Source of the DNA: Carettochelys insculpta
Lineage: Eukaryota; Chordata; Testudines; Carettochelyidae
DNA length: 64,000 nt
Direction of reading: 5' to 3'
Assembly (NCBI RefSeq): GCF_033958435.1
Contig: NC_134161.1
Span: 5,146,001-5,210,000 of the forward strand
The translations under genes and the position numbers were made by a program. Below are positions 1 to 12,561 of the stretch, in pieces. A model generated the notes under the pieces. That model saw only the letters and a program-made list of their open reading frames with translations, did no database searches and was not told where the DNA came from. Every line of letters starts with the position of its first letter. Within the stretch, counting starts at the first letter, position 1.

Positions 1-852
1 AACCTCCCTCTTCTCAGCAAGGGTGCAGGCAAAATCCTCCAAAGACTTTGCTCCCTCCATTTGGAAAGGCAGACAAGTTCCCCAACTGCTGTCATGGGAA
101 GAATGCCAGAGCATCTCAGCACAAGGAACCAATGGATGTGCCCTCAGACACACACACAGGCCAGGATAGGAAGAGGGAGGACACACTCAAGAGGATATGG
201 CTTTGCCACTGGGATGCTCACACCTGGATGGTGGGCAAGTCTGCACTTAGGGACAGAGCTGACATAAGGTATGTGATTAGCATAGCTGGAATCAACATAC
301 CTGATGCCAAATTTCTGCAGTGTCTCCACAGCAGGAGCTGAACAGGAGAGACACCCCTGTCGGCTTGCCTTCTTCCTCATGACTTCATGGAGTACTAGGG
401 TTGATGGAGGCTTGACAAACAGTCAGTTTGGTGTGGCTGTACTATATTTGCTAAATCGACCCCCTGGGAGAATGAATTCCAGAGCATCGATCTCTGGTTA
501 AGTGTGGATAAGCCCTGTGCAGTGTAACCACAGACTAACAAACTTGCCTCGTAGTGAAGCCAGTTTTCTAGGGTCCTAGGCTGGTGCTCTGAACACCGGA
601 CCAATCTTTTTCTCCATCTCTGTGCTGACTCCCACGTACCTCTGAGCTTATTTTCACCTCACATCAAGGTTCCCCTCCAGGTCACATAACCCTGCTGCTC
701 CATTTCTCTTATCCCTGAAATCTGTTTCCGTATGCAGCTGTGGTTTTTCGTGCTGCGATGAATCCAGAAGAACCACTAGTTTTCATTGTGCTAGGCATTG
801 TGCCAACAGCTAATAAAGAGAAGGTGTCTGGCCCTACGAGCTGACAGTCCTT
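1..852. other. Non-coding stretch, no gene seen
   Basis: No reading frame here resembles a known protein and no splice-bounded exon is evident. The part at about 784-850 (TGTGCTAGGCATTGTGCCAA followed by a GTCTGGCCCTACGAGCT-like phrase) resembles the 3' tail of an old L2-type LINE. The rest shows nothing I can name. Confidence 0.5.
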
Positions 853-1138
853 GGCTAGAGCCACACTAGTGCAGAAGATTGACCCACTTAGTGTCAATCT
901 TCCAGGGTTTTCTTTCATGCATGCACAAAACGGCATTTTCAGAGGTCAAAGTTGACCCTGGAACTCCTCACGAGTGGCAAGGATTAAGGAAGGTTGACAG
1001 GAGAAATGCTCCCGTCAACCTTCTTTTGTGTAGACAGACATTGAAGTCGTCCTCTTATAAACTGATTTTGGCTACGAAATTGGCATAGCTAAAATTGCGT
1101 ATCGCCAGTCGACTTCTATGTCTAGTGCAGACATAGTC
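853..1138. mobile_element. MITE, family A copy 1 (imperfect GGCTA...GTCTGCACTA ends)
   Basis: This 286-bp sequence starts GGCTAGAGCCACACTA and ends with the inverted counterpart TAGTGCAGACATAGTC. Its body (GTCAATCT, GGGTTTTCTTTC, GCAAAA-type phrase, GGTCAAAGTTGACCCT, ACTCCTCACGAG) lines up along its length with a second copy at 23053-23328. There is no coding capacity. The flanking triplets do not match, so the target duplication has decayed. The ends resemble the GGCTACGTCTACAC ends of the elements at 3487, 9077 and 38746, so these are probably related non-autonomous DNA transposons. Confidence 0.7.
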
Positions 1139-3486
1139 TAAGTGGAAGACCAGAGACAACAGGGAACACGAAATAATAGATAGCCAGCTCAGGTTACTAT
1201 AATAAGCAGGAGCCACAGTGAAACTCATGTTTCAGTTCTTAAACCAACCTCTAACTGCAAGAAATCAGGGGGAAATTTACTGTTGGAGGCCAGTTATCCC
1301 ACATCTGCTTCTGCAGGTTCTTACACGTTCTTCTGAAGCATCTTATGCTGGCTATTGGCAGAGACTGGGTGAAATGGACGTTGCTTCTGATTGAATCTGG
1401 TGATTTCTGGGTTCCATGAACTGCGTATATATTGCCACAGCCTCTCTTTAGTTTGTGAGCTTTCACAAATTGTTTGTATAACACCTAGCACAATGGGGCT
1501 CAGAGCTCAGCTTTGCCCTCAAAACTCAGGTTTAATATGAATAATGCAAAATAAAACTCTGCAAAATTTCCTCCTAAAAGAGGAAGTTACACAGGAGGCA
1601 AAATCTTCACAGTGCTTCTCTTTTCCCACCTCCATCTAGCCTGGTTTCAGCCTCAGACTGCTGTTTGTCACCATCGGGATACCATTCTTCACAATACTCC
1701 TCTGCATCCCTGTACAATATCCTGGAATTCAGATTACTGAGAGTGGTGGGGTTTTTTTAATCTGCAAGAGAACCCTGAGCACCATGTGGTTGCTACCGTA
1801 AAAATAATTTTCTCCCGTAGATTGTGGTGAAAATCAATAAGGACTTGGAGCTGAATTTAAAGGGTCTTTGAGTTACAACACACTCCCATCACTAGGGAAT
1901 GGAAGGATCTGTCCATGCACTGGAATGGCCAAGTCGTTAACAAATAAAACGAGTGCAATGCCCCCCCATGGAGACGCCCTCAGGTGGACCCTCCCACACT
2001 ATCCAGCATTGCAGGTCTTGCCTCCATAAATGCCCACTGATCAGGAATATTTTGTTCGTGGGATCTCCATGGGAGCTTTCTTAACAGGAACGTAAATCTG
2101 GAATAACTCCATTCAAGCCCACAGGCCTATGTGGGTGGGGATGTGGGGTGAGAGGCTAATCAGGCTCTGGATTTTAATTTCTTCTACTGATTTTGCTTGC
2201 AAATACGTATACATGTTTTTTAACTTGCAAATTACAAAGCTTACTGCTATTTGGGCAGATGGTGCAGAACACATAAAGAGAGTCAGAAGAGTAAACCAAC
2301 CATGTCCTGATGGACTCACAGTCTCCTTTGTGTTATTTGTGTTTCACTCACTGATTCCCCTGTGGAAACTGATCAGATACAGTTTACTTTGACCAGGCAA
2401 ATGTTTCTTTCCAGGTACTGTGAACTAAGCCATTATGGGGCCTGTTTAGAGCTTTAATTAACATTTCTGCCAGTTCAGTCAAGCAAACAACATGCAGAGT
2501 GCTGAGTAAGAGGGCCTTGCTCTCTGCAAAGGCAACCTTTTCCTGTGCAAAGCAAGATTAAATAGCAATTATGCTCCACTCAGATCTGCTGTGTTTTCTG
2601 GTTGCTCTCTGAGAATGCTCAAGAGTTAAACATTCCTGCCAATTTCTGTACAGGATATGAGGCTGCCCAGTCAGAGCACTGCCCTGGTCGCTGCTCACCA
2701 TGTATCAGGCTGTGCTTTCCAGCTAGCGTGCTGTCGCAGCCCGATTTTTTTTTTTTTCCTGGATGGGGAGGAATTGTCTTTTCCTCATTTCATTGTTCTA
2801 AAAAGCAGCAGGAGTCTTTTTGCATCTCTACCTCTTTAGGATAAATGTCTCTACGGTTTCGCCAAAAGCTCTCACCTAATAATCCAATGTGTTTATACTG
2901 TAGTGTCTCTGACTTCTATTTCAGGCTTCATTCCGCTTTCTTATGCAAAGAAGACCCAATAAATCCCATTTTATCACTGAGTGCACTGACAATGAATTCA
3001 CATCCAGGCATCTTTACAGGCTGTTGGCTTTAATTTATGGCACTTACTCCGGGAAATAAATAACATTTTTCCCCAGTGTTGACTTTCTCTTGTGCAAAAA
3101 TAACATGGTTTTCAAAAGGGGCTCCAACTTGATGTGCAACCCCTTTAACTAGAAGCACTTATTCTTGTAATTATTTATGCCCCAGTAACACCTGGAGACC
3201 CCATGGTGTGATGATTGGACATGCACGTCGGAAAAATTAAGGTGTGTGTATAGAGGGAATAGCCTGCAGTAGCTACGCCTCAATAACTCTCCATGTAGAT
3301 GCTCTTTGAATCTCTTTGTGTGTATTAGCTTAATGCATGCTGGATGTTCTCTTGGTCTGGTTTGAGATCCAGACTGATGAAGGGTTTTGCCACCACTTCC
3401 TTGTAATCCAGAGTGCCTCACAATGCTTTGCTGTTGTAGCTCCCAATTTGGGTTGCTTGCACTCAGCCATGCAGGTCAAACCCTGA
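1139..3486. other. Non-coding stretch with one L2-like tail
   Basis: No gene is visible. Positions 1468-1556 read TTGTATAACACCTAGCACAATGGGGCTC and then an A-rich end, which matches the 3' tail type seen at 27275 and 44518. The sub-regions 2430-2620 and 2860-3060 are unique and AT-rich, with TAATTAA-type motifs, and carry no repeat signature. They could be conserved non-coding DNA, but the sequence alone cannot show that. Confidence 0.4.
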
Positions 3487-3754
3487 GGCTACGTCTACAG
3501 TAGAAAGTTTTGTAGAGAAAACTGGGGTTTTGTAGACAAAGCTTGTGGATAGTCTACACACAATATGTGTTTTGTTGACAGAAACTGTTGACAAAAAAGC
3601 TGTGGAGATGCTCCAGGGGCTCTTTTGTTGACAGAACGGATCAAAAAATCAATCCGCTTTTACGTGTAGACCCAATCTGTCGACAGAAGTTGTGTAGGAA
3701 CATCTCTTCTGACCGTAACTTCTGTAGACAGATGCTTCTAATGTAGATGTAGCC
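3487..3754. mobile_element. MITE with GGCTACGTCTACA ends and TGA target duplication
   Basis: The left end is GGCTACGTCTACA (3487-3499). The right end is TGTAGATGTAGCC (3742-3754), its inverse with one mismatch. The triplet TGA flanks both sides (3484-3486 and 3755-3757). The 268-bp interior has no open frame and repeats a TTGTNGACA / TGTAGACA phrase many times. Ends and 3-bp duplication agree with 9077-9787 and 38746-39181. A PIF/Harbinger-like origin is an inference from the 3-bp duplication and GG-initial ends; the duplications here are not the TWA usual for that superfamily. Confidence 0.75.
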
Positions 3755-6700
3755 TGAGTGTCTCCCTATACCCACAGCCATGGTCCAGAAACTCTGACCC
3801 CAGCAGCCAGTCAGCAGCAAACCAATCACATTGTGGCATCCATCAGATTTAGTTACTATTTGCAAGGTAAGCCCCAAACACTCCCAGTTCTAAATTTCCC
3901 CAACCATGTAGGTTCTGCACTGTCCAGTCCTCTCCCTAGCAGTTCAGATATTATAGACCCGTTGCCCCTGCAATGGGTGAAGATAACATGCTCTGCTACC
4001 TTAACGAGAGTTACCAAACAGTTCAATTTAAACACAATCCTGCATTCATTTTCATTAAGGAGTAAAACGTTTTTTTTTTAAACTACAAGAAAGAAATATT
4101 AAGTAAGCACAATTATAAGGCACTGAAGTCAGAAATGGGAACCAGAGTGATACAGAAAAAACACTTCCTAGTAGCTAGAAAACTAGACTTGCTTTAAAAT
4201 AAAATCTACTATGTGATCCTAGCAAGGGGACTGGCCAAATTTTCAGGCCGGAACCCACCCTAAGTCCAAAAACTAGTTCCTTTGTTTTCTCTGGGGAGAG
4301 CGAGAGGAAGATAGCATTCCAGGCAGGGTTGTGCCCCTTAAGTTCAGAGTCCAGTCACTCTCTGGAATGCATTTTCCATAGGGCTAGTGCTTGGCAAAAC
4401 CCCTGCCCACAGTAAGGAGGCAGACATGGAATCTGGTGGTGAAAGAGGGTCCATGCTGTTGTTTGCTACAACGCAGATGGATCTATTCCTGATCCCCATC
4501 ACTACCAAAGAGTGGCCACTTGACAGGTGGCTGCCAAGCAAGTTTAATGACATTGGCTATAGGCCTTAGCTTGTCCTCTCTCCCTGAGGAATAGGGTCAA
4601 CCCCTCCCCAAACTTGTCTGCGAAGCACAGCTAAGTCATGATTTCCCCTTACATCCATAACCTTAGCAATAATGTTGCTACACACATTGCACCATGTCTT
4701 TGCTTGACTGTAAACAGTGAGCTGTTATTGGAGCGCTCTGCCCATTCTCATGTGTGGCGCTGGATTCCGTGACGCCAATAGGAGGCACATCTTTGTTCTG
4801 AGGCAGGAACTGCTGGGCTGAGAACATGTTTGCAAAGGACAAGGGGCAGAGCCCAGGCCTTGGAACCATGGCTCTTTGCACACGTTCCTTCCTGCTGCAG
4901 AGTCTCGGCATTAGAGATGCATCCAGTGCAGCTTTTATGACGGTGATTTATGGGGCTGACCGAGCAGGAAGGTGTGCTGTTTTGCTCTCAGAATCCAGGG
5001 ATGGATTCATTAGGATCACGCTTTGTGAACCATTGCCAACTCCCTTGTCTTTCCTCAATTGATAACCAGGGGAGGGGAGTCTGGGGGATGGGATGAATCC
5101 CTTCCAAGGGATTCCATTTGCTTTGCCCTATAAAACATGCAGTCTGCAGGCAGCAAAAGTGAAAAACGTGACTCAGATGCAACTGGCAAAACTTCACCAC
5201 ATGGGATAAATCATTAAGTCCTTTGTTAGCCACTGTAGTTGCATTAGTTGTAGCGGATGCTGGTGGCCTCCACTCTGTAATTTCCATTGCAGTTCAGCAT
5301 TTGTCCACTAAGTGTCCATTTTCTAACCAGAGCATTTCCTAGCAATTAGTATTCTTGTCTTCCATGTAGGAGGCCACAGGTTAGCACACACTGCTGAGTA
5401 CGCATGGGCCCTTGCATCCTGCTTCCTCCCAGGATCCCTGCATTTCTCATCACATGGGAGGGGGACCAATGCCCTCCAGCCCCTGTTCTTCACTCAGTTC
5501 ATTGCAGAGAACATAGCATAGGCTGTTGCAGGTTATCAGGGTGAAACACTGTTTCTCACCCCGTCCATCTCCCTGAGATGAAACCCTGGCACTAGTTTCT
5601 GCTCCCTGTTCTGATGTTGCTGGGTGAGCAGGATTTCAGAGAAAGTGGGATGTTGTCATTTGTAAATCCTTAGCCAGAACACACTCCCCAGCTCACATCC
5701 TGCTGCTTCTCTACACCAGGGTACCATTGCTGGTATCAATGGGATGAAGTTTAGTTTACACCAGGGGGAGCGAGGAGAGAAGCTAATATCACAAGGTTAT
5801 GTGTTACCTGTGGGCTTCTGAGAAGGGAGGTTCAAGGAGTGAGGGCTTCTTTACAGGAGGTCTGCCTAGTGGGTGACCCACAGAAGGAAGAGTTTCTGGC
5901 CTAGGGTGTTACAGGAGGTCCTCACTTCACACAGTCACTTACACCAAAACACCCTCTCTGCTCCCAGCACCGTGGACATGCTCCTGAAGCAGAGGCGGGG
6001 ACCCCATGAAAACCAGGTCCGTATTTAAAATCCATCTGCTCCTATTGATGGCTGGGGCCAGAGTCCAGCCCTCAGGATATGACTAAGCAATGGAAGCAGG
6101 GTCTGATGACACCATGTTTGCACTGCTGGGAAAGGCCAGAGGGTGGACTTGCATCCGTCGGACCTGACAGAACTGGAATTCTCCCTCCCCAGGCTCTGTG
6201 TGCCAGAGGAGTCCTTCTTTTGACATAGGAGTCTAATGTTTTGACTCTCTGGGTCTGCGTCTTCACGCACAGCATCCCCACCTGAGGTGCTTCCAGCTAA
6301 ATGTGCTCCCGGCCATTCAGAGAGCAATTGGGTTGTCATTCTGTTTGGCACACCATGTTATCCCAACCCCAAGGCCCCGTGGAGGCAGGCTGCCTGTTCC
6401 GAGGGCTGCCATCTCCACATGCAGGTGCTGCAGGTGACTGGGAGGAAGCTGACACAGAGAATTCAACATGGACACTGAGTGAGAGAAGGTGATGCTCCAG
6501 GCCCCCGGCCCTAGTCACTAGCAGCTGGTGTCAGGTGCCTTTCTATCAGCTTTGCTCAGAGTCACCAGAGAGGAAACCAGCAGTAGAAGCTGACACGCCC
6601 AAGTTCAAGTGCAGGTGTGAACAGATGGCTTCTCTGCAGCATCCTCTTCAGGGCCTACCCTGACAGACCTTTTGTGAGAGCCCCCTACCATCTCCCAGGG

Positions 6701-7891
6701 CTTCCCAGGGTTGCATATAGGATATTTACAGTAAGCTCTGAGCCCTGCACATTTGCACTGTTTTCCTTGTCACCTGGCTTACTTCCTTGCTGTGTATTCC
6801 TGATCTTCTCTCCACAGCTGGGGAAGACAGAGGCTCCCTGGAGGGAGAGCCGAGCTGGGGCTCCTGACAGCAGGAGGCTTAGATTATGTGCCAGGCTCAT
6901 AATCCAATTGGATGCAAGTAAAAGACAAAAATCCTGGAGATGGGAGCCCTGTCCCCACAGCATGGGCAGGGGCAGCGTTCGCCTCTCTCCGTGCCAGCTC
7001 TCATCAGCATGCCACAGACTTAAGCAGGAGAGTCTGCTTCTAGCGCCAAGATGGGAGTTCAGCCTCCATCAAACTTTCCACTGATCCACACTGCCACTCA
7101 AGCGAGCAGAATTGCTGCTGCTTCACTTGGGGGATGTTTGTGCCCTGGGCATGTCTCACTCTGGTTCTTACCACACGCCAGTCACTCGATCAGATGGGCC
7201 ACCCATTTGCACCAGCTGAGTAATTGGGCCCTATATTGAAAATGTGGCATTTTGTCCGATTCTGTATGTTGACTCCAGCCCCCTACCTGGCTTGTTAGAA
7301 CATTAACGTGCGTGGGACCGCCCCAAAGTGGGATGAAAGGCCACAGCAGCTAGTCGGGTGATTTCCCCTTCCCCTCACTTTCTGCCCTCCGTCCCTTGAC
7401 TTAGGCCTGCTGAAAGCTTTTGTTGCCAATAGAAGAAGGTCAGCTGGGGCTCTCAGGGGGAGTTAGCTGCCCAAATCCCATGGGATGTTGAACTTCTCTC
7501 AAATCCTGTGAAAAAAATCTCAGACTTAATCTTCCGATTCCCTGCTCCATCCCTTTGGAATGGACTTGCCAACCTCAGGGAGAATGAAGGAGCAACTGGA
7601 TACCTGGCTTCTTGTGATGAATGTGTACCCCTCGCCTGGAGGTGCAAGGAGCAAAGTGTGAAAGATGAATGGAGAGACAGGAGCCCTGCAGTTCTCCAGG
7701 CAGGGAGGGTGGGGAACTGAAAAGCAGCTTCTGTGTGTCAGCAGGAGAACCCCCACCCTGGAGATGATCTTTTGTTTAGAGCAGGGGTAGAGGATTCAGG
7801 AGAGTTAGGTTCTATTCCCACAACCCCCACCTCTGCCTAAAACTTAGGCACCCGCATGGCTGCAGTCAGCTCCTGAAGAAAGCAGGGCAGT
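3755..7891. other. Non-coding stretch, nothing recognised
   Basis: About 4.1 kb without a recognisable gene, transposon end or tandem array. The longest frame (6617-7084 plus, 155 codons) has no domain-like pattern and the composition of translated unique DNA. I see no GT-AG bounded segment with conserved-looking residues. Confidence 0.5.
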
Positions 7892-7965
7892 TCGAATCAT
7901 GAGGCAGGAAGAGACCTCAGGAGGTTATCAAATCCAGCACCCAGTTGTTTGGTCATAGCCACTTG
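7892..7965 (-). mobile_element. CR1 LINE 3'-tail fragment
   Basis: The phrase GAATCATGAGGCAGGAAGAGACCTCAGGAGGTTATC followed by AATCCAGC is a degraded form of the reversed CR1 3' end. The better-preserved version stands at 36214-36290 (AATCATAGAACACTAGGACTGGAAGGGACCTCAAGAGG). Only the tail is recognisable, so this is a severely 5'-truncated or decayed copy transcribed toward lower coordinates. Confidence 0.55.
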
Positions 7966-9076
7966 TTGATTTCAGAGCCCTGTATAGGCTGCCGAAAAAG
8001 ACCTTTTAGTCACGTGTGTCCCACAGGGACAGAAATAATAGAGCTGCCTTTGGGATCTGGACCTAACCTTAACCCATTCAAATGAACAGGCTTGATTTCT
8101 CCTCCACTGCTGTGTAGCTCTCAACTGTGATGTTAGCTGACCAGCCCTGCTCTAAAGCAAAAGAGGTCTTTGTCTGAGATGAGCCAATTGACACTAAAAC
8201 ACTCCTCCTTCCTGAGCAAGCTGGGGGTGCGCACCCCCAAAACCCCATGGTTAAACAATGCCCTGTTTGGAAAAATAGTGCCGACTGTTAGGCTAGCTTG
8301 TTAGCACACTTTACATCCTGGGGCTAAACACCTACCTAGAACAGATGGAAGAGTGATTGTTTCTGCATCCAGCCTACGACTGCATCATTCATTTTATTCC
8401 CTTCCTCCACAGAAAAGCACCCAAGGGCAAGGGTTTGCAAGGAAAGTAAAGTTCATCCTGGGCTGGTTCTTCCCCTACCTGTCATGAGGTTAGCAGGTGG
8501 CCCACCTGCATCTTGCAGATGTGCGCGACATTTAAACGCCGTTGGCTCTAGTTCCATTGCCACCTCTTCTAGTAAACAAGAGTACAGAATCTGCCGGTTT
8601 TAGACATCCGGGCGGGACAGTGTTTCGCGTTAGGGGGTGAAAGACAACAAGGAGGTCTGAGAAGGATATGAGAGCAGGATAATGACAACCCGAGATGAGG
8701 AAACCATCCCTGCCACTATGTTGTCTCATGCAGGGGTGAGCAGACCTTTTACACTGGGCCCCACTTTTCATCCCTGAAATTAGCACCCCCCCACCACCTG
8801 ACGAATGTAATCCAAACCAACAGAAATTTTGGTTGTGTTCATATGAAACAAAAATCCCATTTGGCACACGTAAGAAAATAAGTCTGTTGAATGCACTGTA
8901 TGAGCTTTGTCAATCAGTATATAAATGTGAAAACACAGCAACAGATTTCCACCTTTTTAATGAGATGGATGAGTGTGGATGTTGCTGCCCTGAAATTGTC
9001 CCGAAGTTGGTTGGGCATCGCGCTGAGGAATATTCAGCAAGGGACTTGCCTGGGTTGTCCAGCAATGGATCACATT
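7966..9076. other. Non-coding stretch
   Basis: No gene found. The part immediately before the transposon at 9077 is unique. The short run GCAGGGGTGAGCAGACC at about 8732 and the C-run at 8785-8792 may belong to an old repeat, but I cannot support a family. Confidence 0.4.
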
Positions 9077-9787
9077 AGCTGTGTCTACACGTGCATGCTA
9101 CTTCGAAGTAGCGGCACTAACTTCGAAATAGCGCCCGTCGTGGCTACACGCGTCGGGCGCTATTTCGAAGTTAACTTCGACGTTAGGCGGCGAGACGTCG
9201 AAGTCGCTAACCTCATGAGGGGATCGGAATAGCGCCCTACTTCGACGTTCAACGTCGAAGTAGGGACCGTGTAGACGATCCGCGTCCCGCAACGTCGAAA
9301 TTGTGGGGTCCTCCATGGCAGCCATCAGCTGGGGGGTTGAGAGACGCTGTCTCTCCAGCCCGTGCGGGGCTCTATGGTCACCGTGTGCAGCAGCCCTTAG
9401 CCCAGGGCTTCTGGCTGCTGCTGCTGCAGCAGGGGATTCATGCTGCATGCACAGGGTCTGCAACTCGTTGTGGGCTCTGTGGATCTTGTGGTGTTTAGTG
9501 CAAGTGTGTCTGGGAGGGGCCCTTTAAGGGAGTAGCTGGCTGTTGAGTCCGCCGTGTGACCCTGTCTGCAGCTGTGCCTGGCACCCTTATTTCGCTGTGT
9601 GCTACTGTGGCATGTAGACGTTCCCTCGCTGCGCCTATTTCGATGTGGTGCTGTGCAACGTCGATGTTGAACATCGACGTTGCCAGCCCTGGAGGACGTG
9701 TAGACGTTATTCATCGAAATAGCCTATTTCGATGTCGCCACATCGAAATAGGCTACTTCGATGTAGGCTTCACATGTAGACGTAGCC
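9077..9787. mobile_element. TTCGAA-rich non-autonomous DNA transposon, ATT target duplication
   Basis: The left end is AGCTGTGTCTACACGTGCATG and the right end is CACATGTAGACGTAGCC. They are inverted versions of each other with a few changes. The flanks are ATT on both sides (9074-9076, 9788-9790). The outer parts are dense in TTCGAA, AACGTCGA and ATCGAAATAG. A perfect 19-bp inverted repeat lies inside (9119-9137 with 9154-9172), and GTGTAGACG end-like motifs recur at 9269-9277 and 9697-9706. The centre (about 9300-9600) is different DNA, containing a CTGCTGCTGCTGCTG run. The frames inside (such as 9098-9463 minus, 121 codons) follow the repeats and look non-functional. Confidence 0.8.
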
Positions 9788-10706
9788 ATTGAGTGGTAGG
9801 TTATAATGATGATGGTGGAGTTCCCCGTGGGAAAAAGCCACAACATCACACCTTCCCTTTCCAGTCATTTCTACTATGACACCTGCAAAACACTCCAAGG
9901 TGTCTGGCAGCTGGTGAGCTGTTTCTGCACTGAAATCAGCTTTATGGCTCACTGCTGCCTGGTGCTTCCGCATCTGTTTGTTTTATCTCCTTGTTGTCGT
10001 GGGTGGATTGTTAGTTCTTATGGATGGGAGCATTCTTTTCGAACATGGGGACCTGAACTCGTTCACTGGGGTTACAGTATAGGCCCCGCTGTGGAACAGG
10101 ATGGATGAATTGTTCTTCTTTCTTTTCCACAAGTGACTGGTATTGCAGTAGCATCAGAGTGCAACATCCTACACTTACACAAGGGAAGAGACAGCTCCTG
10201 CTCTGAAAAGCACCCAGGCCAAATAGAGAGCGATAAAAGGTGGGCAACGCAAAGCATTGTAGCCCACACTTCACAGATGGGGAGTTGAAGGCATGGGGGA
10301 CTTGGGTACAGGGAAAAGAGCTGGGAACGCAATCCCAATCCAGGCCCTAAAACAGACGCTCTCTTTTTATGATAATGTCCTGAGTCCCAAGTCAGTGTCA
10401 TGGCTGCACTGTGCTTGGAGCTGTACAAACTCATCACAAGTGACAGTTATCCCTGAATGGGCTCTGCAACATTCGGAGAAGCCACTTCCCAGTCTACATA
10501 CGCAGCTCCCATTGATGTCAGGACTAATGGCATCTATGGGCCATGCTAGAGATCTCATTTCTCCCTGAGTTATACGTGTAGCTCTGCCAATGAGACTGCC
10601 TTCAGTCCAGCTGTGAATCACCCACAGATGCAGCAGTGTAACAGGGCAAGCGTCTCCTGGAGCGGGACAAACTGTACCGGTGAAAGGAGCGTGCAGGCCC
10701 TACGAC
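9788..10706. other. Non-coding stretch with degraded L2/MIR-like pieces
   Basis: Positions 10135-10290 contain GACAGCTCCTGCTCTGAAAAGC and later CACAGATGGGGAGTTGA. This order is typical of an old L2/MIR-type repeat read toward the minus strand. Positions 10385-10455 contain GAGCTGTACAAACTCATCACAAG, another such piece. Both are strongly decayed. No gene is visible. Confidence 0.35.
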
Positions 10707-10891
10707 CAATGCACCTTCTAATTTTTGACATCTGGGTGCAGAATAAGTTTTGTGAAGTGCACTGAAGCACGTGTGGATGTACGCCACTCACAGACATGCA
10801 TGCTGCAGCTGTGGGTGTTCTGCTTATCAGCTGGGCAGCACCTGAATCTCTCCTGGTGGCTGCCCAAAGGCTCAGCTTACAGAGAACGCTG
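10707..10891 (-). mobile_element. hAT-type MITE, family H copy 1
   Basis: This copy is reversed relative to the copy at 12562. It starts CAATGCACCTTCTAATTTTT, continues GCAGAATAAGTTTTGTG, CAGCTGTGGGTGTTCTGC and ATCAGCTGGGCAGCACCTGAA, and ends CAGCTTACAGAGAACGCTG. Flanking octamers CCTACGAC and TCTATAAC agree at five of eight positions, as expected for an old 8-bp hAT target duplication. It has no coding capacity. Confidence 0.7.
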
Positions 10892-12561
10892 TCTATAACC
10901 CATCCAGCCCCACCTCTTGGAGACCGCTAGCAATGGTCCCCAAAACGACCCTGGCGTCTATGGGAGGTGGCTGCCTTTCAGCTCTGACTAAATAGTGTGT
11001 TTTGCACCTGCGAGGGGCCCTGCTAGCACAGCCTTAGCTTTAATGGGTGCTGCTGAATGGGATGTCTCCTGGGATCCCAGCTGGACATCTCTGATGGGGA
11101 AGCATTTGTGGGAAGATGGGTAGAAGTTTTAGAGCTCGGAAACCCAATACCGTGTCAGGGTGGTCGGAGTATAGTGCTGGGTGTGGGGAGGAAATCCCTC
11201 TACTTTTGACACTAGCTGGCAATGTCGGAGTTGCTAATGTTGTCGCATAAAGTGGTTGAGATGGTTTCTCAATGACATGGATGCGACAAACTGCAGGCTC
11301 TCGAGTGACAGAGTTAAACCGACCTGACCGCTGGTGCAGACCATGCTAGGCTGGTGGAGGACGTTTTTCCAGTGACCTGGCTACTTCTGCTTGGGCACTC
11401 GAGTTACCGGTGCAGATGGGAGTCCCCTCCCATTGCTCTTGTGAATGCCCACCCTGAAGCGCTCCAGGGAGGAAGGGAACAGGGCCAGGCTCCGGGGGAG
11501 TAACGGGATCATCACCATGCAGGTGTTAGAGCAGTCTGGAACGTGTCTCCCTCCCACTGGTGAGCAACTCATGCGTCCCCCGGGAGGCGTCCCTGTGTCT
11601 GTTGAGGACTATGCGTGCAGCTGCAGCTGACGGTTCCTTGCCTGTGATTTGTCCATTCCCAAAGTGCACTGGGGTGACCTGCATTGTTCTTTCTGAAAAC
11701 GTGGCCATTGAGAAATATTCAAACGCACGGAGATCTGAACCTATAACCCTGACGAGGACGGGTGGCAGCGGCAGCATGTCTTGCCCTCAGCAAGGACTGA
11801 CCATGCAGAATGTCCACATTCAGGCCTCTGCTTTCGTTTCAGGCTCCCCCTCGCTTAGCAGCACATGCATCCAAGGTCATGGGCCTAAGGGAGGCAGGGG
11901 ACCCCCTAATGACAGCGCTGCAAAGATACAGTTGTTGGAGAAGCTTCAGGGCTGTGTCTGGACAGGGAACAAAGTGAGCAAAATGTCTGGGAGAAACGAA
12001 GATGGGGTTTGTTGGGTATTTCAATGGGAGCAGCCTGGGAGAGCAAGTGGGGTGTCAACACCCCTCGCTCCCTCCTGCCCTGAGATACTTGTGCACAATT
12101 TTGCTGCTTTCTCGTTCTCCCTGAGGCACCGAAGCAATGGCGCGGAGTTGAATGTGCTGTGGCACACAGAGTATATGTGAATTGCCAAGCACTGTGCAAA
12201 CCTTCCCGCATTAAGCAGTGCCCCCATCCCCTCTTGGCATCCACATAAGGACAGAACCCACAATGAGGTTGGAGGGGAAGGGGTGATTCTCTCATCAGGG
12301 CACATGCAGCTGCTGTGAATGTTCATGCGAGCTGCATGCACAGCTGACAGAATGCAACCTGCTGGAGGTGGAAACAAAGAGCTCTGGGCAATTCATATAC
12401 ATTGTGCAAAAGGAGGCTGATCTGTGGGACTGCTTTGCTCAAGGGCTTAGCATCACCATCTCCACCCGAACTCCATGGGCGCCACTGGTGTTGTCAGTTC
12501 CATAAAATCAGGTCCTAGGTATGTTACAGTTATGAAGATGCATTTTGCCATTGGGATGGAC
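10892..12561. other. Non-coding stretch; a 206-codon frame is not supported
   Basis: The longest frame (11560-12180, plus) has no recognisable domain, no signal or membrane pattern and no neighbouring exon. A competing 129-codon frame runs on the minus strand over the same DNA. I regard both as chance frames in moderately GC-rich DNA. No transposon ends were seen here. Confidence 0.45.

Noticed and set aside
6617..7084. 155-codon plus-strand frame
   Set aside because: No domain, overlapped by a minus-strand frame; nothing in the surroundings suggests exons.
9098..9463. 121-codon minus-strand frame inside the TTCGAA element, considered as a transposase part
   Set aside because: Translation follows the terminal repeats (FEV/FDV phrases from TTCGAA/TTCGAC) and contains no DDE or Myb-like pattern.
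11560..12180. 206-codon open frame on the plus strand
   Set aside because: No domain, signal or repeat pattern; an overlapping minus-strand frame is also long; no sign of flanking exons. Length is within what chance gives in 64 kb of mixed GC.
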